Assembly: GCF_039649665.1 (NCBI RefSeq)
Contig: NZ_JBDJAW010000022.1
Coordinates: 1-64,000, forward strand
From: Microbispora sp. ZYX-F-249
Lineage (GTDB): Bacteria > Actinomycetota > Actinomycetes > Streptosporangiales > Streptosporangiaceae
Length of the DNA: 64,000 nucleotides
Direction: 5' to 3'
Shown: positions 33,796 through 42,995 of the stretch, one piece after another
Layout of the letters: every line of letters begins with the position of its first letter
Position numbering within the stretch: the first letter of the stretch is position 1
Notes under the pieces: generated by a model
Told to the model about the DNA's origin: nothing
Seen by the model: the letters and a program-made list of their open reading frames with translations, nothing else
Database searches by the model: none
Made by a program: the position numbers and the translations under genes

Positions 33796-35108
33796 GCTCG
33801 TCGGCCACTCGTGACATGTTACCCGCCGGTTCGCAACCCGTTCGTGACACTGGCGTGCCCGTCGGCCACGTCGACGCCCTCGACGGCGTGCGGGCGCTCG
33901 CGGCCGTCGCCGTCCTCGTCTTCCACGTCGCGATCGAGTCGGCGGCGGCGCTGCACGACAACTTCTTCAGCAGCCTGCTCGCCCGTGGCGACGTCGCGGT
34001 CCCGATCTTCTTCGCGCTGTCCGGGCTGCTCCTCTACCGGCCGTACGCGCGTGCCGCGCTGCTCGGGGAGCGTCCCCCGGACACCCGCGTCTACCTGGTC
34101 AAGCGCGCCCTGCGCATCCTCCCGGCGTACTGGCTGGTCGTGGTCGTGGCGATGGTGCTGTGGTCCAAGCCGCACCTCGGCGACGTCAAGACGTGGCTGC
34201 AACTGCTGCTGCTCGGCCACACCTACGAGATCCACCCCTGGTGGTTCGGCCTCGGGCCGCGCGGGCTCGCCCAGATGTGGAGCCTGTGCGTCGAGGCCGC
34301 CTTCTACGTGCTGCTGCCGCTGGTCGCCGCCGTGCTCGCGGCGTTCGCGCGGCGCGGCGGCCCCGGCCTCGACGCCCGCGCGCGGCGGCTGCTGACCGGC
34401 GTCGCCGTGCTCGCCGCGTCGTCGTTCGCGTGGGCGCTGCTCACCTACTACCCGGTCTACCGGCCCTACCTGAACGCCTGGCTGCCCCGGGCCTGGGTGT
34501 TCTTCGCGGTCGGCATGGCGCTGGCCGTCGTCTCCGAGTGGGCCCGGCAGGAAACCGGCGAGAACGGCCCGGCGCGCCGGTTCGTCCGGGCGGTGGGCGC
34601 GTCGGCGGGCTCGTTCCTGCTCGTCGCCGCCCTCGCGTACGCCGTGGCGGCCTCGCCGCTGACCGGCACGCGGTTCAGCGGCGTGGACGGCGTCTGGGCC
34701 GACCTGTCGGAGCTGGCCCTGTACGCCACCGTGGCGGCCGGGCTGGTGACCCCGGCAGCGCTGCTGCCGGCCGGCGGCTCGCCGTACGGCCGCTTCCTGA
34801 GCAGCCGCGTGATGCGCTTCCTCGGCCGGGTGTCGTACGGCGTGTTCCTGTGGCAGTTCGTGGCCCTCTATCTCTGGTACGACTTCACCGAGCAGCAGGC
34901 GTGGAGCGGGAACTTCGCCGGCAACCTGGTCGTGGTCGGCGCGCTCACGCTGCTGCTCGCCACGCTCACCCATCGGTACGTCGAGGAGCCGGCGAGGCGC
35001 CTCGCCCGCCTGGCGACCTCTTCCCGGAGGGAGAAGCGGACGGGGACGCCGACGGAGACGGCGACGGAGACGGCGACGGAGAAGGCGGCGGCGTCGCCGC
35101 TGCCGTAG
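33777..35108 (+). CDS. Acyltransferase-3 family membrane protein
   Basis: 443 residues from a GTG; a poly-transmembrane acyltransferase-3 protein with the start signature HVDALDGVRALAAVAVLVFH near 31, SGLLLYRPYARAALL near 81 (the Arg motif) and MWSLCVEAAFYVLLPL near 166, and a YVEEPARRL end. Members O-acylate extracytoplasmic sugars. Homologous position to Rv0228. The last ~30 residues are a TETATETATEK tail whose DNA is shared, on the opposite strand, with the Pro/Ser tail of the next gene (143-base overlap). Confidence 0.88.
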   Translation: MTETGSSSSATRDMLPAGSQPVRDTGVPVGHVDALDGVRALAAVAVLVFHVAIESAAALHDNFFSSLLARGDVAVPIFFALSGLLLYRPYARAALLGERPPDTRVYLVKRALRILPAYWLVVVVAMVLWSKPHLGDVKTWLQLLLLGHTYEIHPWWFGLGPRGLAQMWSLCVEAAFYVLLPLVAAVLAAFARRGGPGLDARARRLLTGVAVLAASSFAWALLTYYPVYRPYLNAWLPRAWVFFAVGMALAVVSEWARQETGENGPARRFVRAVGASAGSFLLVAALAYAVAASPLTGTRFSGVDGVWADLSELALYATVAAGLVTPAALLPAGGSPYGRFLSSRVMRFLGRVSYGVFLWQFVALYLWYDFTEQQAWSGNFAGNLVVVGALTLLLATLTHRYVEEPARRLARLATSSRREKRTGTPTETATETATEKAAASPLP

Positions 35109-36972
35109 GGGCGGGCGCGCCGGGCACGGGGTCGCCGTAGGCGAAGCCCTTCAGGCAGACCCCCGACGGGTCGTCCAGCCGGATCAGCAGCCCCCTGCCG
35201 ACGGCCGTGACCGGGAACCGCACCAGCGCGCCGCCGGAACCGGTGGCGTGGAACCGCAGCTGTCCCCGCTGCCCGCTCATCTCGTAGCTGCCGGTGCCCG
35301 CGCGCTCGGCGGTGTAGGCCAGCCCGGCGATCGGCCCGGGCCCGCCGAAGGACACGACGTCGGGGAAGAAGATCGCGTCGCCGAGGAGCGGGAAGCACGA
35401 GCGGCCCCCCGGCGGCACCACCCCGACCGACGCCTTGACCTCGACCGGCGCGAGCCCGCCCTTGTCGTCGAAGACGAGCGCCTGCTCCGACGGCTCGGGC
35501 ACCCGCATCCGGGCGCGCAGCGCGGGCCGGGCGAGCGGGGCCAGCAGGTGGTGGCTGAGCCTGCGGTTGCCGTTCCAGGGCAGCACGATGTCCTCGGGCA
35601 GCGGGCTGGAGTAGATGACGGCCGTGTCCGGCACCCGGGCGAGCGAGGCCCGCACCGCGGCCAGGTAGGCCCGCACGCGGTCGCCCGACAGCGTGTCGCG
35701 GTAGTTCTGAATCGAGACGATCGACATCGCGAGGTAGGCGCCCGCGAGGAGCCCCGCCGCCGTCGGCAGCCCGCTCCCTGCCGGGATCGGCCGCCGGTAC
35801 GGCTCGGTCTCGTCCCGCATGGGCAGCAGCGCGAGTCCCAGGCAGACCGCGAGCACGATCGCCGCGTCGGCGACGTACCGCGTCTCGGAGCCGACGACCT
35901 GGGCGAGCCCGGTGCCCCGCGCGATCGCGGTGGGCACGCCGTCGGCGGCGACCAGGTAGCCCGCCAGGATCAGCCAGGCCCGCACGGCCCGCCGCCGCCA
36001 CAGCACCGTGCCGGCCACCAGCACGGCGAGCACGGCCCATCCGGCGGCCACCAGCAGCGGACCCGGGTCGGCCAGCCCGCCGTTGGGCAGCACCGGGCCC
36101 CACGACAGCGGCCCGCCGACCACCCCGGCGGGGAAGATCTCGCCGAGCAGGCGGCCCAGCAGGTCCGCCGCGTCGCCCGGCGCCGGGACGGCCGCGCCCT
36201 CGCCCGGCGCGGTGCCGCGGCGGGCCAGGTAGAGCGCCGCGTACGCGCCCGTCAGCAGCGCGTACGAGCCCCACAGGCGCCAGTGGGAGCGCAGCTCGCG
36301 CAGCATGAGCGCCGGCCACGGGCCCGCCCACGGCCGCAGGTGCGACGTGGTGAGCGCGAACAGCAGGAACGGGACGAAGACCCCCTTCGTGCTGAACGCC
36401 ATGCCGGCGAGGACCCAGAAGAAGGCCCGGCGGGCGTGCCGAGCCCCGCCCTCCCGGACGTACCTCACCTGGGCGGCGAGGGCCATGACCATGGCGAGCT
36501 GGAGCGGCACCGCGTTGACGGCGGCCGACCACCAGCCGAAGGCCGGGATGGTCAGCGGCGAGAACAGGGCGAGGGTGAGCGGCAGCAGGATGCCCGGCCG
36601 CGTGCCGAACAGCCGCACGAGCAGCCGCAGCAGCATGACCGCCGCGGCGGCCTGGACCGCGAACGTGACCGCCGAGACCAGCAGCCAGTCGTACGCCGAC
36701 AGCCGCGACAGCACCCAGGTGAGCCCGAGCGCCCCCGGCATCAGGTGACCCTTGTGGACGCGGAACAGGAAGTCGAACGTGAGGGAGTGCTCGTAGGCGT
36801 CACCCACGAACAGGAAGTCGTCCTCGACGAAGGACGACGACGTGAGGACGGGGACGCGGACCGCCAGCGACGCCACGACCAGCAGGACCGCCGCGATCAT
36901 GACGGGATTCGCCAGGCCCGCTCGCCATGCCGGCGCGATGCCGGGCCGTCCGGTACGCATGATCTGACTCAT
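34966..36972 (-). CDS. GT-C-like polytopic membrane glycosyltransferase
   Basis: 668 residues from an ATG behind GGGAG. About ten to eleven transmembrane helices (first near 22-40) with an EDD motif just after the first helix (SSSFVEDDFLFVG near 50), typical of GT-C polyprenyl-phosphate-sugar transferases. A soluble beta-rich C-terminal domain (about 460-620) follows, then a PSPSPSPSPSAS tail. Donor probably a polyprenyl-phospho-sugar made by the neighbouring operon (inference). Specificity unknown. Its 3' end overlaps the acyltransferase gene. Confidence 0.7.
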   Translation of the reverse strand: MSQIMRTGRPGIAPAWRAGLANPVMIAAVLLVVASLAVRVPVLTSSSFVEDDFLFVGDAYEHSLTFDFLFRVHKGHLMPGALGLTWVLSRLSAYDWLLVSAVTFAVQAAAAVMLLRLLVRLFGTRPGILLPLTLALFSPLTIPAFGWWSAAVNAVPLQLAMVMALAAQVRYVREGGARHARRAFFWVLAGMAFSTKGVFVPFLLFALTTSHLRPWAGPWPALMLRELRSHWRLWGSYALLTGAYAALYLARRGTAPGEGAAVPAPGDAADLLGRLLGEIFPAGVVGGPLSWGPVLPNGGLADPGPLLVAAGWAVLAVLVAGTVLWRRRAVRAWLILAGYLVAADGVPTAIARGTGLAQVVGSETRYVADAAIVLAVCLGLALLPMRDETEPYRRPIPAGSGLPTAAGLLAGAYLAMSIVSIQNYRDTLSGDRVRAYLAAVRASLARVPDTAVIYSSPLPEDIVLPWNGNRRLSHHLLAPLARPALRARMRVPEPSEQALVFDDKGGLAPVEVKASVGVVPPGGRSCFPLLGDAIFFPDVVSFGGPGPIAGLAYTAERAGTGSYEMSGQRGQLRFHATGSGGALVRFPVTAVGRGLLIRLDDPSGVCLKGFAYGDPVPGAPAPTAAATPPPSPSPSPSPSPSASPSASPSGKRSPGGRGASPAPRRTDG

Positions 36973-37042
36973 CGGGATTCTCCCAGCGCTGTGGGACAAA
37001 AGGGGTGTTATGCTCCGGCGCACCCGACAGGAGAGGGACGTC

Positions 37043-37780
37043 GTGCACGCCGAGCCGTTCCGCGCCGACCTGGCCCGTTCGATTCGCCTGTTCAGCGCCT
37101 TCCGCAAGGAGCAGACCGACCCCGACTTCTTCTACGGCCTGCTCGCCCGCGACACCGTCGCCCAGCTCGCGGCGTACGCCGACCTGGACGGCGCACTCGT
37201 CGCGGACGTCGGCGGCGGGCCCGGTTACTTCACCGACGCGCTGCGCGCCGTGGGCGCGCGGCCGGTGTGCGTGGACTGCGACGCCGGGGAGATGAGCGCG
37301 CGCACCGGCGCGATCCCCGACGGCGCGGTGCTCGGCAGCGCCCTCGACCTGCCGCTGAAGACCGGTGCCGTGGACGTGTGCTTCTCCTCCAACGTGCTGG
37401 AGCACGTGCCCGACCCGTGGCGGATGGGCGACGAGATGGTGCGGGTGACGCGGCCGGGCGGCCTGGTCTACCTGTCGTTCACCAACTGGCTGTCGCCCTG
37501 GGGCGGCCACGAGACCTCGCCGTGGCACTACCTGGGCGGGCATCGGGCCGCGCGCCGCTACACGCGCCGCCACGGCCACTCCCCCAAGAACGTGTACGGC
37601 ACGAGCCTGTACGCCGTCTCGGTGGCCCGGGCGCTCGCGTGGGCCCGGCGGCACCCCGGCGCCGACCTGGTCGACGCCCTGCCGCGCTACCACCCTCGCT
37701 GGGCGACCCCGGTGATCCATCTACCCGGCGTTCGCGAAATCGTGACGTGGAACCTGCTGCTGGTGCTGCGCCGCCGCTGA
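37043..37780 (+). CDS. SAM-dependent methyltransferase (Rv0224c-like)
   Basis: 245 residues from a GTG with GGAGAGGG upstream. Class I methyltransferase: VADVGGGPGYFTDAL (motif I, near 53), VDCDAG (motif II acidic residue), and DVCFSSNVLEHVPDPWRMG (motif IV region). The C-terminal part with HYLGGHRAARRYTRRHGH is characteristic of the actinobacterial Rv0224c-type family. Located among envelope genes, it may methylate a sugar or lipid precursor. Converges on and overlaps the second DUF3068 gene by 60 bases. Confidence 0.82.
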   Translation: MHAEPFRADLARSIRLFSAFRKEQTDPDFFYGLLARDTVAQLAAYADLDGALVADVGGGPGYFTDALRAVGARPVCVDCDAGEMSARTGAIPDGAVLGSALDLPLKTGAVDVCFSSNVLEHVPDPWRMGDEMVRVTRPGGLVYLSFTNWLSPWGGHETSPWHYLGGHRAARRYTRRHGHSPKNVYGTSLYAVSVARALAWARRHPGADLVDALPRYHPRWATPVIHLPGVREIVTWNLLLVLRRR

Positions 37781-38692
37781 CCTTCTCGTCCGCGCGCCGA
37801 TCCGGTGGACCAGGGCGAGCACGACCGCGAGCAGGCCGCACGCCAGCGGGATCCACTCGCGCGTCAGCAGGATCCACCGGCGGAACCGGGCCGCCTCGTC
37901 GGCGAACGCCCGCACCTCGGCGGCGCTCGTCGTCAGGTCGGCGTCGAAGGCGACCTGACGCTCGACCTGGTCGGGCGTGCGCAGGGTGTCGCGCCGCCGC
38001 TCCCGGGTGCGCACGGTCAGCCCGCTCTCCGGCTCGACCCAGATCGTGCGGGTGATCTCGGTGTACCTCGCCACGGTGACCCGCCGCTCGCCGGGCATGC
38101 CGACCGACGTGCCGGGCACCGGGCCGGGCAGGTCGGCCGTCTTCACCGGCCCGGCCGAGTAGGTGTAGCGGTAGGTCCGCAGGCCCTCGACGGTCTCCTC
38201 GCGCTCGAACCGCATCGGCGCCTCCCGCCGCAGCACCGGGTCGAACATGCCGTACGAGCGCGGCTCCGCGCCCGCGGGCAGGCGGAAGGCGAGCCCGGTC
38301 TGCCGTACGCCGGGATCCTCGTCGACGTATCCGCCACAGCAGTCGACGGCGAGGCCGGTCCGCCGGTCGAAGGCCGTGCGGCGCTCGTGGTAGTCGACCC
38401 GCTCGCCGTCCCGGGTGTCGAGCGAGGAGAACTCCACCCACACGGCCGTGCGCTCGTCCCCGGCCCGCGGATCGCCGTAGACGGCCACCGTGTTCTGCAC
38501 GGGCACGCCTCTGTGGAGCCGGAACGTGGCGGTGTCGAGGTAGGTGGCCGAGGGCGAGACGAGCCGCTGGATCCTCGTCAGCTCCAGCGGCAGCACCGTG
38601 GTCCGCGGGGCGACGTAGAAGTGGAACAGCACCCCCACGGTGACCAGGAAGGCGATGCCCGCCAGGAGCAGCGTGCGCGGCGACCGCCCCAT
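37721..38692 (-). CDS. DUF3068 membrane protein, copy 2
   Basis: 323 residues starting at the ATG 38692; the ribosome-like AGGGGGGAG abuts the start, and a GTG four codons upstream is possible. Transmembrane helix near 6-27, extracytoplasmic domain with a CC pair (VDCCGGYVDED near 112) and IWVEPESGL near 237, and a second helix near 290-310. Same topology and the same paired cysteines as the copy at 32739-33668, but diverged. Follows aftD by 8 bases on the same strand, so probably co-transcribed. Confidence 0.85.
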   Translation of the reverse strand: MGRSPRTLLLAGIAFLVTVGVLFHFYVAPRTTVLPLELTRIQRLVSPSATYLDTATFRLHRGVPVQNTVAVYGDPRAGDERTAVWVEFSSLDTRDGERVDYHERRTAFDRRTGLAVDCCGGYVDEDPGVRQTGLAFRLPAGAEPRSYGMFDPVLRREAPMRFEREETVEGLRTYRYTYSAGPVKTADLPGPVPGTSVGMPGERRVTVARYTEITRTIWVEPESGLTVRTRERRRDTLRTPDQVERQVAFDADLTTSAAEVRAFADEAARFRRWILLTREWIPLACGLLAVVLALVHRIGARTRRSAAAQHQQQVPRHDFANAG

Positions 38693-38700
38693 CTCCCCCC

Positions 38701-41700
38701 TCACACCCCCACCCCCCTGCCGTGATCTTGCAGTTTGTCGCAGGAACCCGGCGCGACCTGCGCGTCTTCCGTTCGTGATCTTGCACTTGAGCGGCCGAAA
38801 GCGCCCCCACCAGCACCGTTCCCGTCCGTGATCTTGCGATCGTCGTCCGGATCCCGTACGGCGGCCAGCAGCCGGGCGAGCACGACGAGACAGAGCGCGT
38901 CGGCGGCCGCGCCCTGCCCGGCCGCCTGGGCCACGCCGGCGAGGCCGAGCGCGACGAGCACCACCCACGCGGAGGCGGCCCGGCGGGCGAGGGCCCGCGG
39001 GCGGCTCGGGCCCGCGTGCTGGGCGGCGGCGATCCCGCGCAGCCACAGGAACGCCGCGAGCGCCGCGGCGACGACGGCCACGCCCGCCACGCCCCCGGCC
39101 CACAGCCCGGCGAGCGGCGCCGCGATCCACACCCACGGCGCGCGGACGCGTCCCGGCCCCACGGGTCGCAGCCGCGACCGGCCCCGCACCAGTGCCAGGG
39201 CCACCACCACGAGGGCCAGGCCCAGCCCGGCCAGCAGCGCCGCGCGGTAGGCCGGATCGGGCTCGTAGCGCAGCACCACCTCGCCGCCGCCGGCCGGCAG
39301 CTCCCACGCCTGCCGCCAGCCGTCGAGCCGTGCCGGGGTGAGCCGCGCGCCGTCGAGGTACGCCTGCCAGCCGGCGTTGAAATTCTCGTTGACCACCAGA
39401 TAGGACGGCGCGGCGGCGGCGACCCGGAGGCGGCGCTCCTGCGGCCCCCACGAGGTCACCGTGGCGGGGGCGGCCGTCACCGCCTTCCGCTCCTGCCCGG
39501 TGCCGTCGGCCAGCACCACCGAGCGAACCCGGAAGGCGTCGCCCGGCGCCACGCTGACCCTGCTGCGGCCCTCGGTGAGGTGCACGGGCGCGCAGCCCGA
39601 GTAGGTCAGCGGGCGGCCGTTGAGCACGTCGTCGAGCGTGCCCTCGACCACCCGGGTCGGCACGTCGTCGCCGTCCACCCGCAGGGTCGGGCCGTACCCG
39701 CAGGGCAGCCGCAAGGGGATCGCGCCGAGGCCGCCGAGGGGTTTCACCCCGGGGATGGCGATCTCGGCGACCTCGATCGCGCGGGAGGCGGGCGCGGTGA
39801 ACTCGATGGTGAACGTCCGCGTCCTCACCGTGGGGAAGGTGAACACGCCGTCGCGGTCCACCCAGCCCTGCACCGCTCGCTCTCCGGCACGCAGCGTGAG
39901 CTTCACCGGCGGGATGCCCTGCGCCGAGTCGGGGAACAGCACCCGGATCCGCGAGAAGCTCCGGGTCGTCCCCAGGTCGATCGACAGCGTCGGATGCCGG
40001 TCGAACGGCTGGGCGAACCACAGCGTCGAGGGGTCGCCGTCCATCGCCTGGCGGCCCAGCACGGCGCCGTGCTCGGCCGCCGTCGAGGACGCGCTCACAT
40101 GCGGGTACTGCTTCGGCAGCGTGGTGAGCAGGTCCGCCGCCTTCGGATCGGTCAGCACGGCCTGCCCGCGCAGCGTGCGCACGCCGTCGCGCGCCACCGG
40201 GACGAGCCGGTCGAAGCCGTTGCCGTCCTCGCCCAGGATCTGGAGGCGGGAGGAGCACGTCCAGGTGACCGAGCCCCGCATGCACGCGTCGGCGTCCCCC
40301 TGCTTGGTCAGCAGCATGGTGCCCGGGTCGCCCGCGCCGGTGCCCGTGTTGGATGTGTCCGGCACCGAGATCGTCCGCACCGCCCGCACGCCCGGGACGC
40401 GCAGGTCGGTGATGCCGACCCGGCTGCCGAGCGCCGTCTTCGGCTCGTACGCGAGCCTGGTCACCCGGATCCGCAGCCACCGGCTCTTGCCCGGCACCGG
40501 TGGCAGCGGCTGGAGCGCGTCGGTCCGCGCCACCGGGACGCGCCGCACGCCGCGCTCGGTCTCCAGCGCGACCTCGGCCACGGGCGGCCCGGCCGCCTCC
40601 TGCTCGAACGCCGCCGAGATCTCGGTCAGGTCGACCTGGCCGGTGAAGCGGACCTCCAGCCACTCCCCGACCGCGCCGTGCCAGCCGTCCGACCGCCATC
40701 CCGTGCGCGGGTCGTCGTCGAGCGCGGCGTACGGCTGCCGCCCGGGGTCGCGCTGGCCCACGGCGGCCGTGACACCGGAGTCCGCCGACGAGGCGGTGAC
40801 GTCCTTCACGTCGAGATAGCGGGCGGTCGAGGTGGCCGCCGACCAGGCCGGATCGGTGAGATCGGTGGTCACGAGCGCCTGGTCGTCCGGCAGCGTGGCC
40901 GACGCGATGCGCCGTACGTCGCCGAACACGATGTCCCGTTTCCGCAGCGTGTCGGTGAGGATCGTGTCGCGGGCCGGGATCGCGGCCGCGCCCGGCTCGT
41001 CGCCGACGAGCACCGGCCGGTCGCCGGTGAGCAGGCCCTCCTCGGCCAGGTCGAGCACGGCCTCGGGGGCGCCCTCCACGTGCAGCGTGCCCGCACGGGG
41101 CACGGTCGAGGCGAGCGGAGCCGTCCCCGGGATCGTGTAGACCTCCAGCGCCGGGTACGGCTGGTCGAGCCAGCCCGAGGCGGTCCCGCTCGCGGTCAGG
41201 CCGACCAGCGGCCCGAACTCGGCGGTCCTGGAGAGCCCGGAGTCCTGCAGGGTCTGGTGCACCCGGGCGGGCCAGGCGGTGCCGAGCGTCTCCCTGATCA
41301 GGTCGTTGCGGATGAGCAGGTGGCTCACCCCGGCGCGGCGCAGGGCCGCGGTCAGGCCGGGCGAGCCGCGCCCGGTGGCGAAGCGCTCGTCCACCGCCTG
41401 CACGAGCCGGGCGAGGCCGGGCGAGCCCCACGGCACGTTGGCGTGGGTGGCCCAGCGCACGGTCAGCAGCGACTGCATGGGCTCGTCGAGCGGCCGGCCC
41501 CACAGGTACTCCCCCCGGGCCGAGCCGGGCATGGCGAGCACCATGCCGTCGCCCGCGTTGCGGTTCAGCCAGGCCGCCGCCTCCCGCCAGTAGGTGGGGA
41601 GGTCCGCGAAGGAGCCGCGGGCGGTCACCCCGGCCGTGCCGACCGGCACGAGCGTGAGCGCGAGCAGCCCGGCGATCGCGGCGGTGACCGGCCCGCGCAG

Positions 41701-42987
41701 GCGCGCCGGCCCTGTCGCCGGCCCTGTCGCCGGCAGGGCAGCGGGAAGCGCGGCCAGGCCGAGCGCCAGCGGCAGCCGGATCAGCGCGTCGAACTTGTGC
41801 AGGTTGCGGAAGGGCGCGAGCGGCCCGTCGAACAGGTCCCTGACCTGGCCGGTCCAGGGGTGGGCGAGGTCGCCCGCGTGGCCCGCGGTGACGATCAGCA
41901 GGCCGGCGACCACGCTCAGGACCAGGAACGTCCGCTCCGGGGTCGCCCGGCGGACGACGCCGGTCAGCCCGAGCCCGGCCACCAGCGCCGTCGCGGCGAC
42001 CAGCCACGGCACGGTGGCCTGGTCGTAGGCCGCCGGCAGCCACGGCTGCCCGTCCACCGGCAGGAACGAGATCCAGCTCGACGTGCCGCGCAGCGCGTTC
42101 ACCAGCGAGGTGACGCTGGTGGTCGCCGACGCCGTCTCGATGAACGGCAGGAACGAGAAGATGTAGCGCCCGAGCAGCAGCAGCGGGACGAGCCACCACA
42201 TCGACACGAGGCCGGCGAACAGCAGCCACCAGCCGAGCAGGGCCCATTTGCGCCCGCCGTTCCGGCGGCTGAGCAGGTAGACGAGCGGGACGACGAGCAC
42301 GGCCAGTTCCGCCGCCGCGTTGACGCCGCCCGCGAACAGGAACGCGACGGCCGAGAGCGCGGCGGCCCGGCGCGGGCTCACGCCCTCCCGGGTGCCGCGG
42401 ACCAGCGGCAGCAGCACCCACGGCAGCACGGCGCTCGGCTGGAACTCCGAGGAGTTGATCCCGATCAGGGCCAGCGCGTGCGGGGCCAGGGCGTAGGCGA
42501 GCGCGCCGAGGATCCGGGTGCCGGGCGAGCCGATCCCCATCGCCCGGGCCAGCCGCTCGGTCCCGAGGAACGCCGCGCACAGCACGAGCGACATCCACAG
42601 CCGCTGGATGTCCCAGGCGGGCATGTCCATGGCCCGGAAGAGCACGTAGAACGGCCCCATCGGGAAGAGATAGCCGTACGCCTGGTTCTGCAGGTGGCCG
42701 AAGTAGGCCGGATCCCACAGGTGCAGCGCGCGTGACAGGAACCCCAGGGGGTTCACCGCCATGTCGAGCTTGGTCTCGGAGATCACCGCGCCGGGCGCGG
42801 TGTTGAAGGCGACGGCCGCCAGCAGCAGGCAGCCCGCGAGCAGCCGCAGCCGGTGGCGCAGCGTCCGGCCCGGCGGCGCGGGACGGGCGGCGGGGGCGGG
42901 CTCCGGGGCTCCGGCGCTCTCGCCGGGCGCGCGGGTCACCTCTTCCGGCGCGGGCTCCCGCGGCTGGACCGGGACGTCGACGGACAC
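38701..42987 (-). CDS. aftD: AftD-type alpha-(1->3)-arabinofuranosyltransferase
   Basis: 1428 residues from a GTG. A GT-C N-terminal membrane part (about 11 helices, residues 45-430) opens with a loop holding SETKLD and a DPAYFG motif, as in DUF3367/AftD. Extracytoplasmic modules follow, including two discoidin-like carbohydrate-binding segments (DDDPRTGWRSDGW near 745; DGDPSTLWFAQPFD near 990), then about four C-terminal helices. It would transfer arabinofuranose from decaprenylphosphoryl-arabinose to a growing glycan. The last ~45 residues (from RKITDG) are translated CGTGATCTTG repeats, so the ancestral stop was probably near 38845. Follows the GT4 gene by 8 bases. Confidence 0.85.
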   Translation of the reverse strand: MSVDVPVQPREPAPEEVTRAPGESAGAPEPAPAARPAPPGRTLRHRLRLLAGCLLLAAVAFNTAPGAVISETKLDMAVNPLGFLSRALHLWDPAYFGHLQNQAYGYLFPMGPFYVLFRAMDMPAWDIQRLWMSLVLCAAFLGTERLARAMGIGSPGTRILGALAYALAPHALALIGINSSEFQPSAVLPWVLLPLVRGTREGVSPRRAAALSAVAFLFAGGVNAAAELAVLVVPLVYLLSRRNGGRKWALLGWWLLFAGLVSMWWLVPLLLLGRYIFSFLPFIETASATTSVTSLVNALRGTSSWISFLPVDGQPWLPAAYDQATVPWLVAATALVAGLGLTGVVRRATPERTFLVLSVVAGLLIVTAGHAGDLAHPWTGQVRDLFDGPLAPFRNLHKFDALIRLPLALGLAALPAALPATGPATGPARLRGPVTAAIAGLLALTLVPVGTAGVTARGSFADLPTYWREAAAWLNRNAGDGMVLAMPGSARGEYLWGRPLDEPMQSLLTVRWATHANVPWGSPGLARLVQAVDERFATGRGSPGLTAALRRAGVSHLLIRNDLIRETLGTAWPARVHQTLQDSGLSRTAEFGPLVGLTASGTASGWLDQPYPALEVYTIPGTAPLASTVPRAGTLHVEGAPEAVLDLAEEGLLTGDRPVLVGDEPGAAAIPARDTILTDTLRKRDIVFGDVRRIASATLPDDQALVTTDLTDPAWSAATSTARYLDVKDVTASSADSGVTAAVGQRDPGRQPYAALDDDPRTGWRSDGWHGAVGEWLEVRFTGQVDLTEISAAFEQEAAGPPVAEVALETERGVRRVPVARTDALQPLPPVPGKSRWLRIRVTRLAYEPKTALGSRVGITDLRVPGVRAVRTISVPDTSNTGTGAGDPGTMLLTKQGDADACMRGSVTWTCSSRLQILGEDGNGFDRLVPVARDGVRTLRGQAVLTDPKAADLLTTLPKQYPHVSASSTAAEHGAVLGRQAMDGDPSTLWFAQPFDRHPTLSIDLGTTRSFSRIRVLFPDSAQGIPPVKLTLRAGERAVQGWVDRDGVFTFPTVRTRTFTIEFTAPASRAIEVAEIAIPGVKPLGGLGAIPLRLPCGYGPTLRVDGDDVPTRVVEGTLDDVLNGRPLTYSGCAPVHLTEGRSRVSVAPGDAFRVRSVVLADGTGQERKAVTAAPATVTSWGPQERRLRVAAAAPSYLVVNENFNAGWQAYLDGARLTPARLDGWRQAWELPAGGGEVVLRYEPDPAYRAALLAGLGLALVVVALALVRGRSRLRPVGPGRVRAPWVWIAAPLAGLWAGGVAGVAVVAAALAAFLWLRGIAAAQHAGPSRPRALARRAASAWVVLVALGLAGVAQAAGQGAAADALCLVVLARLLAAVRDPDDDRKITDGNGAGGGAFGRSSARSRTEDAQVAPGSCDKLQDHGRGVGV
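38719..38836 (+). repeat. Three CGTGATCTTG units, exactly 53 bp apart, at the 3' end of aftD
   Basis: CGTGATCTTG occurs at 38721, 38774 and 38827, all in the plus orientation and 53 bases apart. The first unit continues CAGTTTGTCGCA, as does unit 1 at 29390 (one mismatch), and the second continues CAC, as does unit 2 at 29442, so the order of units is conserved between the two loci. Confidence 0.85.
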
Positions 42988-42995
42988 GGGCGCGC

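Noticed and set aside
39016-42735. 1239-codon plus-strand frame opposite aftD
   Set aside because: Antisense shadow of aftD with Arg/Gly/Pro/Gln composition; no domain and no ribosome site.
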